A stretch of 51,095 bases of DNA from Tidjanibacter sp. (GCA_017503465.1 JAFVSY010000076.1:1-51095); one strand, 5' to 3'; shown: positions 27,158 to 35,505, counted from the first letter of the stretch. The notes: a model not told the origin generated them from the letters alone. Numbers and translations are program-made.

Positions 27158-27979
27158 ATGTACACCGAACTGAAAAACAAGATTGAGAGGGCGTGGGAGG
27201 ATGCAACCCTGCTCCACGAGCCCGAAATTCTCGATGCGATAGAACAAGTTGTGGCCCTGCTCGATAGGGGCGAACTCCGTGTGGCCGAGCCGAAGGAGGA
27301 CGGCACCTGGCAGGTGAACGAGTGGGTGAAGAAGGCTGTAATCCTCTACTTCCCCACCCACGAGATGACCACCTCACACGCCGGCGACCTCGAGTTCTAC
27401 GACAAACTCCCCCTCAAACACGGCTACAAGGAACTTGGCGTGAGGGTTGTGCCCCACGCTGTGGCCCGCTATGGAGCCTACTTGGCCAAGGGCGTGATTA
27501 TGATGCCCTCCTATGTGAACATCGGAGCTTATGTGGACAGTGGCACTATGGTTGATACGTGGGCCACGGTGGGCTCTTGTGCACAGATTGGCAAGGGCGT
27601 ACACCTGAGTGGTGGTGTTGGCATTGGCGGTGTGTTGGAGCCCGTGCAGGCTGCGCCTGTGATTGTGGAGGACAACTGCTTCCTCGGGTCGAGGTGTATT
27701 GTTGTGGAGGGAGCCCACATCTGCCGCGAGGCGGTGCTGGGAGCCAACACGGTCATCACAGCCTCCACCAAGATTATCGACGTTACGGGAGCCGAGCCCG
27801 TGGAGTACAAGGGCTACGTACCACCCCGCTCGGTGGTCATCCCGGGCAGCTACACTCGCCACTACCCCGCCGGCGACTACCAAGTGAGTTGTGCGCTGAT
27901 TATCGGCCACCGCAAGGAGAGCACCGACAAGAAGACCTCGCTCAACGATGCCCTGCGTGACTTTGGCGTCTCGGTTTAG
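27158..27979 (+). CDS. dapD: 2,3,4,5-tetrahydropyridine-2,6-dicarboxylate N-succinyltransferase
   Basis: A 273-residue left-handed beta-helix transferase of the diaminopimelate/lysine pathway. The hexapeptide region runs from about PSYVNIGAYVDSGTM to CREAVLGANTVITAS, and the N-terminal helical domain and the GYVPPRSVVIPGS segment are typical of DapD. The ATG at 27158 sits 4 nt after AGGAG, a rare clear Shine-Dalgarno-like signal here, and removes an upstream extension with no family resemblance. Aspartokinase, an earlier enzyme of the pathway, is 1.5 kb away in the opposite direction. Confidence 0.95.
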   Translation: MYTELKNKIERAWEDATLLHEPEILDAIEQVVALLDRGELRVAEPKEDGTWQVNEWVKKAVILYFPTHEMTTSHAGDLEFYDKLPLKHGYKELGVRVVPHAVARYGAYLAKGVIMMPSYVNIGAYVDSGTMVDTWATVGSCAQIGKGVHLSGGVGIGGVLEPVQAAPVIVEDNCFLGSRCIVVEGAHICREAVLGANTVITASTKIIDVTGAEPVEYKGYVPPRSVVIPGSYTRHYPAGDYQVSCALIIGHRKESTDKKTSLNDALRDFGVSV

Positions 27980-27986
27980 AGAGAAA

Positions 27987-28098
27987 GAGTAATTAGTAAA
28001 TATTTTTTCCTATTACTCCTATCATTCTTATCATTCCTAATAACAAAACAGGCTGTGCCTGCAATTCTCAATTTTCCATTTTCAATTTTCAATTTGAA
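27987..28098. repeat. Composite 7-nt and 9-nt arrays between dapD and birA
   Basis: The 121-bp gap is almost entirely periodic. It opens with AGAGTAA, TTAGTAA; then a 9-nt block CCTATTACT, CCTATCATT, CTTATCATT, CCTAATAAC at about 28009-28044; then from 28064 heptads ATTCTCA, ATTTTCC, ATTTTCA, ATTTTCA, ATTTGAA up to the birA start. Confidence 0.75.
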
Positions 28099-28100
28099 CA

Positions 28101-28826
28101 ATGGCTGTATTTGTATTCAAGAAGATGGCATCCACCAATGCCGAGTGTAAGAACCCCTGCTATGCACACGGCGATGCCGTGGTGGCCGTGGAGCAAACCG
28201 CCGGCCGAGGGCAGAGGGGCAACACGTGGAGTAGCCGTGCGGGCGAAAACCTAACTTTCTCGCTGGTGTGGGAGGCCGATTTTTTGGCCGCCAAGGAGCA
28301 GTTTGTGCTCTCGGAGGCGGTGGCCCTGGCGGTGGTAGACACCCTCGCCGGCTATGGCATTGAGGCCACGGTGAAGTGGCCCAACGACATCTATGTAGGC
28401 CACAAGAAGATTTGTGGCATACTCATCGAGCACGACTTGGGCGTGGCCGGCAGGTTGGCCCGTACAATCGTGGGCATTGGGCTGAACGTAAACCAGGTGG
28501 AGTTTGAGGAGTGGATACCCAACCCCACATCCATAGCCCTACTCACAGGCGAGCGTAGGGGCACCAACGATGTCTTTGGCGACCTCTATGAGGCTCTGGA
28601 GCGCAGATTTGAGCAACTCAAGGATGCAAGGCAGCAGGTGCAGGCCGATTACCTCGGCCACCTCTACCGCCTGAACAAGCCCTCCACCTATGCACTGCCC
28701 GACGGCAAACGCTTCAGGGGCACCATCAGGGATGTGCGCCCCACGGGTGAGTTGCTTGTGGAGCACGAGGAAGGAGGCTTTGTCAAACCTTACCTCTTCA
28801 AGGAGATTGAGTTCGTAATTGGCTAA
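28101..28826 (+). CDS. birA: Biotin--[acetyl-CoA carboxylase] ligase
   Basis: A 241-residue biotin protein ligase that adenylates biotin and attaches it to carrier lysines. GRGQRGNTWSSRAGENL is the biotinyl-AMP loop, and VKWPNDIYVGHKKICGILIE is the core of the active site (split by the conserved PNDI). It has no N-terminal helix-turn-helix, so it is the short form that cannot act as a repressor. The C-terminal SH3-like domain is present (GTIRDVRPTGELLVEHEEG). The following sigma-factor gene is on the same strand but is separated by an inverted repeat. Confidence 0.94.
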   Translation: MAVFVFKKMASTNAECKNPCYAHGDAVVAVEQTAGRGQRGNTWSSRAGENLTFSLVWEADFLAAKEQFVLSEAVALAVVDTLAGYGIEATVKWPNDIYVGHKKICGILIEHDLGVAGRLARTIVGIGLNVNQVEFEEWIPNPTSIALLTGERRGTNDVFGDLYEALERRFEQLKDARQQVQADYLGHLYRLNKPSTYALPDGKRFRGTIRDVRPTGELLVEHEEGGFVKPYLFKEIEFVIG

Positions 28827-28856
28827 CCCCCCACCTGACGGTAGACTTTTTTATCC

Positions 28857-28893
28857 GTATGATGCAACTTTTTGATCCCTCTGTGCATCATAC
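28857..28893. promoter_or_regulatory. Perfect 10-bp inverted repeat ahead of the ECF sigma operon
   Basis: GTATGATGCA (28857-28866) and TGCATCATAC (28884-28893) are exact reverse complements with a 17-nt loop. There is no T-tract on the plus strand after the right arm, so this does not look like a terminator. It sits 21 bp before the likely start codon of the sigma gene and could be a protein-binding operator, part of an autoregulated promoter, or an RNA hairpin in the leader. Confidence 0.6.
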
Positions 28894-28913
28894 ACAATAG
28901 ATGGAACAAAACA

Positions 28914-29489
28914 TTGACACAGGAGCAAATCATAGAGGGTTGCCGCCAAGGCGACAACGACGCCCGTAGGGCACTCTACCAGCACTACGCCCCACTGATG
29001 TTGGGTGTGGTGCGGCGCTATGTCAGTGAGCGAGCCACCGCCGAGGACCTTCTGCACGATGGGTTTGTTACCCTCTACACCAAGATTGGCGATTGGCGAG
29101 GCGAGGGGCCCTTTGATGCGTGGTGCAGACGTATCTTTGTGAACACAGCACTCTCCTTCCTGCGCAAGCGGTCCAACCTCGGTGCGGATGAGGACATCAG
29201 CGAACTACCGCCCGGCCGCATCGAAGGGGTGGCACCACAAGCACTTGAGGCGCTCTCGGCCGAGGAACTACGGCAAGCCATAGAGAGCCTGCCCGACGGC
29301 TACCGAACGGTGCTCAACCTCTACGCAGTGGAGGGTTACAGCCACGCCGAGATTGGGCAAATGCTCGGCATCAGCGAGACCACCAGCCGCTCGCAATACA
29401 TCAGGGCCAAGGCCCGATTGGCGGCAAAGTTGGGAATTGCCGACACAAAGACAAACAAACAAAACAGAGAAGAACAACAACACCGATGA
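28914..29489 (+). CDS. ECF-family RNA polymerase sigma factor
   Basis: A 191-residue sigma-70-like factor. Region 2 spans GCRQGDNDARRALYQHY to FDAWCRRIFVNTALSFLRK with the HDGFVTLY core, and region 4 covers LPDGYRTVLNLYAVEGYSHA to AKLG. The length, and the membrane partner encoded directly after it, fit the ECF21-like group of Bacteroidota. There is no in-frame ATG near the natural start; TTG at 28914 gives the usual beginning (L)TQEQIIEGC, and another TTG exists at 28872. A 22-codon open frame with an ATG at 28901 overlaps the start out of frame. The stop overlaps the next start by 4 bp, which implies coupled translation. Confidence 0.88.
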   Translation: MTQEQIIEGCRQGDNDARRALYQHYAPLMLGVVRRYVSERATAEDLLHDGFVTLYTKIGDWRGEGPFDAWCRRIFVNTALSFLRKRSNLGADEDISELPPGRIEGVAPQALEALSAEELRQAIESLPDGYRTVLNLYAVEGYSHAEIGQMLGISETTSRSQYIRAKARLAAKLGIADTKTNKQNREEQQHR

Positions 29490-30823
29490 AAGAGGATAGG
29501 TACGATAGTCTGGAGCAGTTGCTCGCCGAGCGACTTGGGGAGTTCCGAGAGGAGCCCTCCGAGGGGCTGTTCGACCGCATCGAGGCCACTCTGGCAGGTG
29601 GTGTTGGAGCCGCCCCCGCAGTGGAGCCTTTTGTGGCAGAAGCAGAGCCCGCAGCCCCCACAGTGGAGCAGAAGCCGGTGGTTGTGCCCTTGTGGCGTAG
29701 GCCGGTGGTACGTTGGGCACTTTCGGCCGTGGTGGCCGCATCGCTCTTTGTGGGAGTGATGTTGGTGGTGGATAGCAGTGCCCCCAAGGAGGAGATGGTC
29801 GCCATTGAGGCAGAGATAAATGGCGAGCTTGGGAATATGCCCACCGAGGAGCCTGCCGAGTTGGGCGATGATGCGATGATGGCCGAACAGGTGAGTATGC
29901 CTGTGGCAAGGAGGGTGGCAACCATAAAGAGTGTGGCCCTCACACAGAAGGCACAAAACGAGGTGGCCGAGGAGTCGCAACCTGCACCCCAAGAGCCCAC
30001 CACAGTGGCTGAGGAGGAGAACTCCCCAAAGGCTACAACCACTCGCCGCACCTCCACCCGCAAGAAACAACCCCGCAAGAGCGATGAGGAGATTGAGGCC
30101 TATTGGAGGGCAGTGTTGGGCCTCGACGAAGAGCCCCGCAGATTGGGCCTTGCCCACCCCACCGAAATATCCCTCTATGCAGCCAACGTGGGCTTCAATC
30201 AGGGCAATATGATTTTGGAGAATGTGAAGAGCAACTCTATGGGGGTGAACGAGCACGCTGTGCTCGGTGGCGATGCGGGCATCTCGGGACCCAACATATT
30301 CAAAGCCCCGCAGATGAACAACTCGCTCAAACACTTTATGCCCGTGTCGGTGGGCCTCACGGCGAGCTATGCCCTCGCCGATTGGATGGCCTTGGAGACG
30401 GGACTTATCTACACTCACCTCCACTCGCGCAGCGACAATGAGGGGCAAATGAGTACCTATGTGCGCAAACGCGATATGCACTACCTCGGTATTCCCCTCG
30501 GAGTGTCGTTCCGCTTTGCCAACTTCGACCGTTGGGGCCTCTACGGCAAGTTGGGCACCACCTTGGAGCACTGCGTGAGTGCAAAGGATACGGAGTTTAT
30601 CAACGGCAAGAGGGACAAGTTGTTCGACCTTGAAACCCCCGGGTTGCAACTGTCGCTGGACGCTGTGGCGGGTGTGAACTATATGCTTTGGGGTGGCGTG
30701 GGTCTCTATGGCGAGGCGGGCGTATCCTACTGGCAATCCTTGGCCACACACCCTGAGAACTACCGCACCGAAAACCCATTGAGCCTGACTTGTAGGTTTG
30801 GCTTGAGATTTACGTTCCGTTAG
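29486..30823 (+). CDS. Dual-membrane-spanning anti-sigma factor (Dma-like)
   Basis: A 445-residue protein with a cytoplasmic N-terminus (1-73, with SLEQLLAERLGEF and SEGLFDRIEATL helices like anti-sigma domains), one inner-membrane helix at about 77-95 (WALSAVVAASLFVGVMLVV), a 130-residue linker rich in E, P, K, T and R, and a C-terminal outer-membrane beta-barrel from about 227 to the end (FGLRFTFR, terminal aromatic-R). There is no cleavable signal. This layout is known from Dma proteins of Bacteroides thetaiotaomicron, which hold an ECF21 sigma and affect outer-membrane vesicle output. The 4-bp overlap with the sigma gene supports the pairing. That this one controls vesicles is inference. 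Confidence 0.85.
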   Translation: MKEDRYDSLEQLLAERLGEFREEPSEGLFDRIEATLAGGVGAAPAVEPFVAEAEPAAPTVEQKPVVVPLWRRPVVRWALSAVVAASLFVGVMLVVDSSAPKEEMVAIEAEINGELGNMPTEEPAELGDDAMMAEQVSMPVARRVATIKSVALTQKAQNEVAEESQPAPQEPTTVAEEENSPKATTTRRTSTRKKQPRKSDEEIEAYWRAVLGLDEEPRRLGLAHPTEISLYAANVGFNQGNMILENVKSNSMGVNEHAVLGGDAGISGPNIFKAPQMNNSLKHFMPVSVGLTASYALADWMALETGLIYTHLHSRSDNEGQMSTYVRKRDMHYLGIPLGVSFRFANFDRWGLYGKLGTTLEHCVSAKDTEFINGKRDKLFDLETPGLQLSLDAVAGVNYMLWGGVGLYGEAGVSYWQSLATHPENYRTENPLSLTCRFGLRFTFR

Positions 30824-30890
30824 GAAGGGTAAAGCGCAAGGGACCTTGACTGAGAGAGAAAAAATAGGATAAAAAAAGATGATAACAACA

Positions 30891-31640
30891 ATGAAAAAAT
30901 TGATTAGCAAAGTTGCACTGTTGGCCACCGTGGCCTTTGGTGCCGTAGCCTGCACCAGCTGGCTTGAGGTTGATGAGAGCCAAAACCACTACGTGTCGTT
31001 GGGCACTCTGGACCCCGTAACCCGCACCATCAAGGGCGACTATGGCGAGTTGCTCAACATTGTGGAGGTGGGTACCAACACTTCGGTGGAGGAGATTGAG
31101 AGCAAGTCGGGAAGGGTATGTTTCAACTACTCGGTGCTCAAACGACTCCAGAACAGCGTAAACATCCGCTTGCACGAGTTCTACCCCCTGGTGATTGACG
31201 ACATCGACCCCCTCTCGATTATGGACGAAGAGGATAGGGCCGAGTTGGGCACAACCCCCGCAATCCCCACACAGGCCTCCATCACCGGTGGCTATATAAA
31301 CCTCCAGATTGCCTATGTGGACACCGGTGCAAAGGAGACCGAGTTTGAGTTTGAGCTTGTCTACGACGACACCGAGAACGGCTCTACCGACAACACCCTC
31401 GTGTTGCAAATCTGCCACAAGGGCGAAGCGGTGAACAAAAAACCCGCCGACAGCGGCAGTTTTGCCTACCAATGGGCTTCGTTCAAGTTGAGCGAGGAGT
31501 TGCTGGAGAGGTATGGCAACAAGAGTTCGCTCGACCTGCTGGTGGTATTCCGCCACAGGTGGTGGAACAACGAAGGCGAGGTGGTGGAGAGTGTGGCCCA
31601 CCTTTCGACCTCTCCCTACAGTGAGATGAGCAGCTTGTAG
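30891..31640 (+). CDS. NigD-like lipoprotein
   Basis: A 249-residue lipoprotein with signal MKKLISKVALLATVAFGAVAC, lipidated cysteine at about residue 21 (lipobox GAVAC). The rest is predicted beta-rich: an N-terminal small barrel (SLGTLDPVTRTIKGDYGELLNI) and a C-terminal beta-sandwich (YINLQIAYVDTGAKETEFEF). This matches the NigD-like family of Bacteroidales, of unknown molecular role but repeatedly found with dual-membrane anti-sigma genes. The ATG at 30891 was chosen over the ATG at 30879 for a better signal peptide. It follows the Dma-like gene by 67 bp and ends before a strong terminator, closing the operon. Confidence 0.78.
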   Translation: MKKLISKVALLATVAFGAVACTSWLEVDESQNHYVSLGTLDPVTRTIKGDYGELLNIVEVGTNTSVEEIESKSGRVCFNYSVLKRLQNSVNIRLHEFYPLVIDDIDPLSIMDEEDRAELGTTPAIPTQASITGGYINLQIAYVDTGAKETEFEFELVYDDTENGSTDNTLVLQICHKGEAVNKKPADSGSFAYQWASFKLSEELLERYGNKSSLDLLVVFRHRWWNNEGEVVESVAHLSTSPYSEMSSL

Positions 31641-31709
31641 AGAAAAAAAGAGTGGTTGTTGGGAGCTTCTGCAAGCCCCAACAATCCATAAAGTTTAACA
31701 ATGTGTGGT

Positions 31710-31749
31710 GAGCCGACTTGCAAACAGGTGTTGCAAGTCGGCTCTTTTT
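31710..31749 (+). terminator. Intrinsic terminator of the sigma/Dma-like/NigD-like operon
   Basis: A perfect 14-bp stem (31710-31723 with 31731-31744), 7-nt loop, then TTTTT. The right arm contains the probable -33 box of the mnmA promoter. Confidence 0.9.
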
Positions 31750-31760
31750 GTGTACCTTTG
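31731..31760 (+). promoter_or_regulatory. Promoter of mnmA inside the preceding terminator
   Basis: TTG at 31731-31733, a 19-nt spacer and TACCTTTG at 31753-31760. The -33 box is the first three bases of the right arm of the terminator stem, and the T-tract lies in the spacer. Confidence 0.6.
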
Positions 31761-31784
31761 TGGCCAAAGAGAGAAACCATACGG

Positions 31785-32990
31785 ATGAAGGATATGGAAA
31801 ACAAGGAGGAAAGAGTTGTGGTTGGCCTGTCGGGTGGCGTGGACTCGTCGGTGGCTGCGTGGTTGCTCAAGGAGCAGGGCTACGACGTGGTTGGCCTCTT
31901 TATGGTCAATTGGCACGACACGGTGGGCACCCTCAGTGGCGAGTGCCCTTGGGAGGACGACCGCCTATTTGCCGAACTCGTGGCCAAGAGGCTCGACATT
32001 CCGTTCCGTATGGTAGACCTCAGTGAGCAGTACCGCCAGAGGGTTGTGGACTATATGTTCTCCGAGTATGAGAAGGGGCGCACACCCAACCCCGATGTGC
32101 TGTGCAATAGGGAGATTAAGTTTGATGTCTTTCTCAAGGAGGCACTCAAGCTCGGCGCCGACTGGGTGGCCACGGGGCACTACTGCCGCGTGGAGCACCT
32201 GCCCGATGGCACCCACCGACTGTTGGCGGGCACAGACGGCAACAAAGACCAGAGCTACTTCCTCTGCCAACTCTCGCAGGAGCAACTCTCACGTGCGCTA
32301 TTCCCCGTGGGCGATATGCTCAAACCGCAGGTGAGGGAGATTGCCACCGAGCGACACCTTGCCACCGCCAAGAGGAAGGACTCGCAGGGCATTTGCTTTG
32401 TGGGTAAGGTCGATTTGCCCGTATTCCTCCAGCAGAAACTTCGTTCTCGCAAGGGGCGCATCGTGGAGATTGCGGCCGATTGGGAGGGCTACCGCACCGA
32501 GAGCGAGGAGGCCTCGCTCGTTGGGGAACTCAACCTACCCACCCTTGCAAGGGCCTACGAATATGAGCCCTCGGATGGTCGCAAAGTCGGCACCCACGGC
32601 GGAGCCCACTTCTACACCATAGGCCAACGCCACGGACTCGGCGTTGGAGGTACAGCCTTGCCACTCTTTGTGATAGCCACCGACGTGGAGCGCAACATTG
32701 TCTACGTTGGTCAGGGCCACACCCACCCCGGCCTTATGCGCCGTGCGCTGTGGATAAAGCCGGAGGAGGTGCATTGGGTGAGGGAAGATTTGCGTATGCA
32801 GGTGGGCAATGCCCCACGCCGCTACAAGGCCCGCATCCGCTACCGCCAACCGCTTCAGGAGGCAACCCTGCACGTGTGCCAGGAGGGAGCCTACCTGCTC
32901 TTCGACGAGCCACAGAGGGGCATCACCGCCGGCCAGTTTGCGGCTTGGTACGATGGGGACGAGTTGGTTGGCTCGGGCGTGATTGCCTAA
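31785..32990 (+). CDS. mnmA: tRNA-specific 2-thiouridylase
   Basis: A 401-residue enzyme (398 if started at the second ATG, 31794) that thiolates the wobble uridine of tRNAs for Lys, Glu and Gln. The PP-loop is [18 protein letters not shown], followed by [13 protein letters not shown] with the first catalytic cysteine and [14 protein letters not shown] with the second. The C-terminal beta domains ([17 protein letters not shown]) are normal. The promoter overlaps the terminator of the previous operon, and a bidirectional terminator follows. Confidence 0.96.
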   Translation: MKDMENKEERVVVGLSGGVDSSVAAWLLKEQGYDVVGLFMVNWHDTVGTLSGECPWEDDRLFAELVAKRLDIPFRMVDLSEQYRQRVVDYMFSEYEKGRTPNPDVLCNREIKFDVFLKEALKLGADWVATGHYCRVEHLPDGTHRLLAGTDGNKDQSYFLCQLSQEQLSRALFPVGDMLKPQVREIATERHLATAKRKDSQGICFVGKVDLPVFLQQKLRSRKGRIVEIAADWEGYRTESEEASLVGELNLPTLARAYEYEPSDGRKVGTHGGAHFYTIGQRHGLGVGGTALPLFVIATDVERNIVYVGQGHTHPGLMRRALWIKPEEVHWVREDLRMQVGNAPRRYKARIRYRQPLQEATLHVCQEGAYLLFDEPQRGITAGQFAAWYDGDELVGSGVIA

Positions 32991-33021
32991 TACACACCAA
33001 AGAGTATGGCTTATTAACAAC

Positions 33022-33052
33022 AAAAGAGGGACCCACGAAAGGTCCCTCTTTT
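33022..33052. terminator. Bidirectional terminator between mnmA and the flavin reductase gene
   Basis: AAAAGAGGGACC (33022-33033) and GGTCCCTCTTTT (33041-33052), 7-nt loop. A-run on the left and T-run on the right serve both converging transcripts. Confidence 0.88.
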
Positions 33053-33073
33053 ATTGGCAATGTTTGTTGGTCG

Positions 33074-33586
33074 CTACTTCTCCCAACAGCCCACAATTTC
33101 GCCCACAAAGACGTGGTGGAAATCGCCATTGGGATAGATTTTGTTCCTCAACTCCACATCGGCAAAGTCCTCCGCACGGAAGGTGCCATCGAAGAGTTTG
33201 CGGCACTCCATAACGAGGGTTGCCTCCTCAAAGGTGGGGTTGCCCTCGGCAGTGAATACAGGAGTGAGCCCCGAAGCGGCCACCTTGTCGCCATCACGAC
33301 CGGAGCGTGAGCCGAGCAACTGAAGCGCAGGGCGGTGCTCCTCGCCAAAGAAGGAGAGTGTGAAGTGGTTCTCGCGCTGCACAAAGCCCAAGGTATAACG
33401 CTGGGGGCGGATGAAGATGTAGACCACCGGTTTGTTCCACAGCACACCAACGCCACCCCAACTTGCGGTCATCGTGTTGAACTGCTCCTTGCTGCCGGCA
33501 GTGATGAGCATCCACTGCTTGCCGATAAGTTCAAAGGGGTTGGCCGCAAGTGCCTCGGGTGCGATAGGTTTCATTGTTGCGTTCAT
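33074..33586 (-). CDS. Flavin reductase-like FMN-binding protein
   Basis: A 170-residue split-barrel flavoprotein of the flavin reductase domain family. The start region (QWMLITAGSKEQFNTMTASW) and the RPQRYTLGFVQRENHFTLSFF segment (seen as RPQRYTLG and HFTLSFF) are the typical FMN-binding blocks. The substrate is unknown; relatives act as NAD(P)H:flavin reductases or accept other electron carriers. It is the last gene of the leftward set nfnA-nfnB-yhcH, starting 4 bp after the yhcH stop, which ties it to redox metabolism. ATG at 33574 is an alternative start. Confidence 0.83.
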   Translation of the reverse strand: MNATMKPIAPEALAANPFELIGKQWMLITAGSKEQFNTMTASWGGVGVLWNKPVVYIFIRPQRYTLGFVQRENHFTLSFFGEEHRPALQLLGSRSGRDGDKVAASGLTPVFTAEGNPTFEEATLVMECRKLFDGTFRAEDFADVELRNKIYPNGDFHHVFVGEIVGCWEK

Positions 33587-33590
33587 AGTC

Positions 33591-34037
33591 CTACACCCTC
33601 ACTTTTGCGATAAACTTGCGCACGGGAGCGTCGGCAATGCCGGGTGCGTGTCCGTCCTCGGGCCAGAAGATTGCCACCTGACCGGGTTTGAGGGTAACAT
33701 AGTTCTCGGGCTTCTCGTCCGAGAAGATTACGTCCTTCACCTCGTTGTACTCGGAGGTCCAGTGCTCAATCTCCTCGAGGGGTTTCCAGCCCATAGTCTC
33801 ACGACCTTCGAGAATTACCTGCACATCAATATATTTGCGGTGAGCCTCCAAGGGCATCTCCTCTTTGGTGCCCACTTTGGGGCAGGCGTTGTTCACGTAG
33901 AGTTCGTCGCCCAACACGTCGTAGCGGCCCAAGGGGAGCTCGGCCATATTGTGGGTTTCAAGCCACTCGAAGAGGGTTTTGAACAGGGGGTTGAGTTTCT
34001 CCAACTCTTTGCGATTGTTAAGATTTGAAAGTACCAT
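33591..34037 (-). CDS. YhcH/YjgK/YiaL family cupin-like protein
   Basis: A 148-residue single-domain protein of the YhcH/DUF386 family, a double-stranded beta-helix with a likely metal site (EAHRKYIDVQVILEG and PEDGHAPGIAD provide conserved E, H and D residues). Relatives occur in sialic acid and other sugar pathways and have been linked to sugar anomerisation, but no sialic acid genes are visible here. It lies between nfnB (50 bp upstream, filled by heptad repeats) and the flavin reductase (4 bp). Confidence 0.85.
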   Translation of the reverse strand: MVLSNLNNRKELEKLNPLFKTLFEWLETHNMAELPLGRYDVLGDELYVNNACPKVGTKEEMPLEAHRKYIDVQVILEGRETMGWKPLEEIEHWTSEYNEVKDVIFSDEKPENYVTLKPGQVAIFWPEDGHAPGIADAPVRKFIAKVRV

Positions 34038-34054
34038 AGTTTTTTGTTTTTATA

Positions 34055-34126
34055 GTTGTCAGTTATCAGTTATCTGTTGTTACTATTTACTCTTTGTCGG
34101 TCGACGGTTGACGGTCGACGGTTGAC
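34055..34126. repeat. 7-nt period arrays at the nfnB 3' end
   Basis: Units GTTGTCA, GTTATCA, GTTATCT, GTTGTTA from 34055, then GGTCGAC, GGTTGAC, GGTCGAC, GGTTGAC from 34099 to 34126. The second block lies inside the last codons of nfnB, giving it an STVDRQPSTDKE tail. Confidence 0.78.
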
Positions 34127-35505
34127 CTTATGTAGTCGTGGATGGCTTTGGCAGCCTTGCGACCTGCGCCCATAGCAAGAATTACGGTGGCGGCACCCGT
34201 AACGGCATCTCCGCCCGCAAAGACACCTTCCCTGGTGGTTGCACCCTCCTCGGTGGCCACAAGGCAACCCCTGCGGTTGCGCTCCAAGCCCTCGGTGGTG
34301 GATGCAATCAGCGGGTTGGGTGATGTGCCAAGTGCCATAATCACGGTGTCGCACTCCAACTCAAACTCCGAGCCCTCAACGACCACAGGCGACCTACGGC
34401 CACTCTCATCGGGCTCGCCCAACTCCATACGCACACACCTAAGGGCCCTCACCCAACCCTTCTCATCGCCCACTACGGCCACGGGGTTGGTGAGCATCGC
34501 AAACTGCACGCCCTCCTCTTTGGCGTGGTGTACCTCCTCCACACGTGCGGGGAGTTCGGCCTCCGAGCGGCGGTAGATGATGTAGGCATCGGCACCGAGC
34601 CTCTTGGCCGACCTCACGGCGTCCATAGCCACGTTGCCACCGCCCACCACGGCCACCTTCTCGCCCCTACGCACAGGAGTGTCAAACCTATCGGGAGCAT
34701 AGGCACCCATAAGGTTGATGCGGGTGAGGAACTCGTTGGCGGAGAACACGCCATTGAGGTTTTCGCCCTCGATGCCCATAAACTTGGGCAGGCCTGCGCC
34801 CGAGCCGATGAATACGGCCGCAAAGCCCTCCTCATCAAGCAGCGAGTCGATGGTCAGGGTGCGGCCCACGATGATGTTCTTCTCGAACTTCACACCGAGC
34901 CTCTCCACCTTGGCAATCTCCCTCTCCACGATGCGCTCCTTGGGCAGGCGGAATTCGGGGATACCATAGCTCAACACACCACCCAGGCGGTGCAGAGCCT
35001 CAAACACGGTAACCTCGTAGCCCCACTTTGCAAGGTCGGCAGCGCAGGCAAGGCCGGCAGGGCCACTACCCACAACGGCCACCTTCTTGCCATTGGGCTC
35101 AATCTCCACCTTCTCGGCAGTGCCGTTTTCGAGTTGCCAATCGCCCACAAACCTTTCGAGTTTACCGATGGCCACGGGCTCATTCTTTATGCCCACAATA
35201 CACGAACCCTCACATTGGCTCTCCTGCGGGCACACCCTGCCACAAATGGAGGGCAGCAGCGAGTCCTCGGCAATGATGTTGGCGGCCATCTGGAGGTCGC
35301 CCTCGGCAATGGCGGCGATGAAATTGGGAATCTGTATGCCCACAGGGCAGGCCTTCACACAGCGCGGGTTGCGGCAGTGCAGGCAACGGCTTGCTTCCCT
35401 CTGGGCCTCTTCGAGGTTGAACCCATAGCAAACCTCCTCGAAGTTTGCAGCCCTTGTGGCGGGCTCCTGCTCCCTTACGGGAGTGCGTGATATGATGTTT
35501 GCCAT
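34087..35505 (-). CDS. nfnB: NfnB-type NADPH oxidoreductase (glutamate synthase small-subunit-like)
   Basis: A 472-residue iron-sulfur flavoprotein. The N-terminal ferredoxin-like domain has cysteines in CLHCRNPRCVKACPVG and ICGRVCPQESQCEGSC; then come an FAD motif (VAVVGSGPAGLACAADLA) and an NADPH motif (VAVVGGGNVAMDAVRSAKRLG). Such proteins are often labelled GltA or GltD, but the NfnA-like partner just upstream points to NfnAB, the electron-bifurcating NADH-dependent ferredoxin:NADP oxidoreductase. The gap to nfnA is 36 bp. The last dozen residues derive from an intruding heptad repeat and are probably not functional. Confidence 0.88.
   Translation of the reverse strand: MANIISRTPVREQEPATRAANFEEVCYGFNLEEAQREASRCLHCRNPRCVKACPVGIQIPNFIAAIAEGDLQMAANIIAEDSLLPSICGRVCPQESQCEGSCIVGIKNEPVAIGKLERFVGDWQLENGTAEKVEIEPNGKKVAVVGSGPAGLACAADLAKWGYEVTVFEALHRLGGVLSYGIPEFRLPKERIVEREIAKVERLGVKFEKNIIVGRTLTIDSLLDEEGFAAVFIGSGAGLPKFMGIEGENLNGVFSANEFLTRINLMGAYAPDRFDTPVRRGEKVAVVGGGNVAMDAVRSAKRLGADAYIIYRRSEAELPARVEEVHHAKEEGVQFAMLTNPVAVVGDEKGWVRALRCVRMELGEPDESGRRSPVVVEGSEFELECDTVIMALGTSPNPLIASTTEGLERNRRGCLVATEEGATTREGVFAGGDAVTGAATVILAMGAGRKAAKAIHDYIRSTVDRQPSTDKE

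Noticed and set aside
28857..28893. Terminator of birA
   Set aside because: The right arm is followed by ACAATAG rather than a T-tract, and the loop is 17 nt; an operator or leader role is more likely.
29486..30823. FecR-type anti-sigma factor of a SusC/TonB system
   Set aside because: There is no FecR domain and no SusC/TonB-dependent receptor gene next to it; the C-terminus looks like an outer-membrane barrel instead.
31701..31784. Upstream extension of mnmA from an ATG at 31701
   Set aside because: It would be translated from inside a perfect terminator stem and upstream of the -7 box, and the added residues are not part of the family.
34087..35505. Glutamate synthase small subunit
   Set aside because: No large subunit is nearby, while a PyrK/NfnA-like partner lies 36 bp upstream; NfnB fits better, although the families overlap in sequence.
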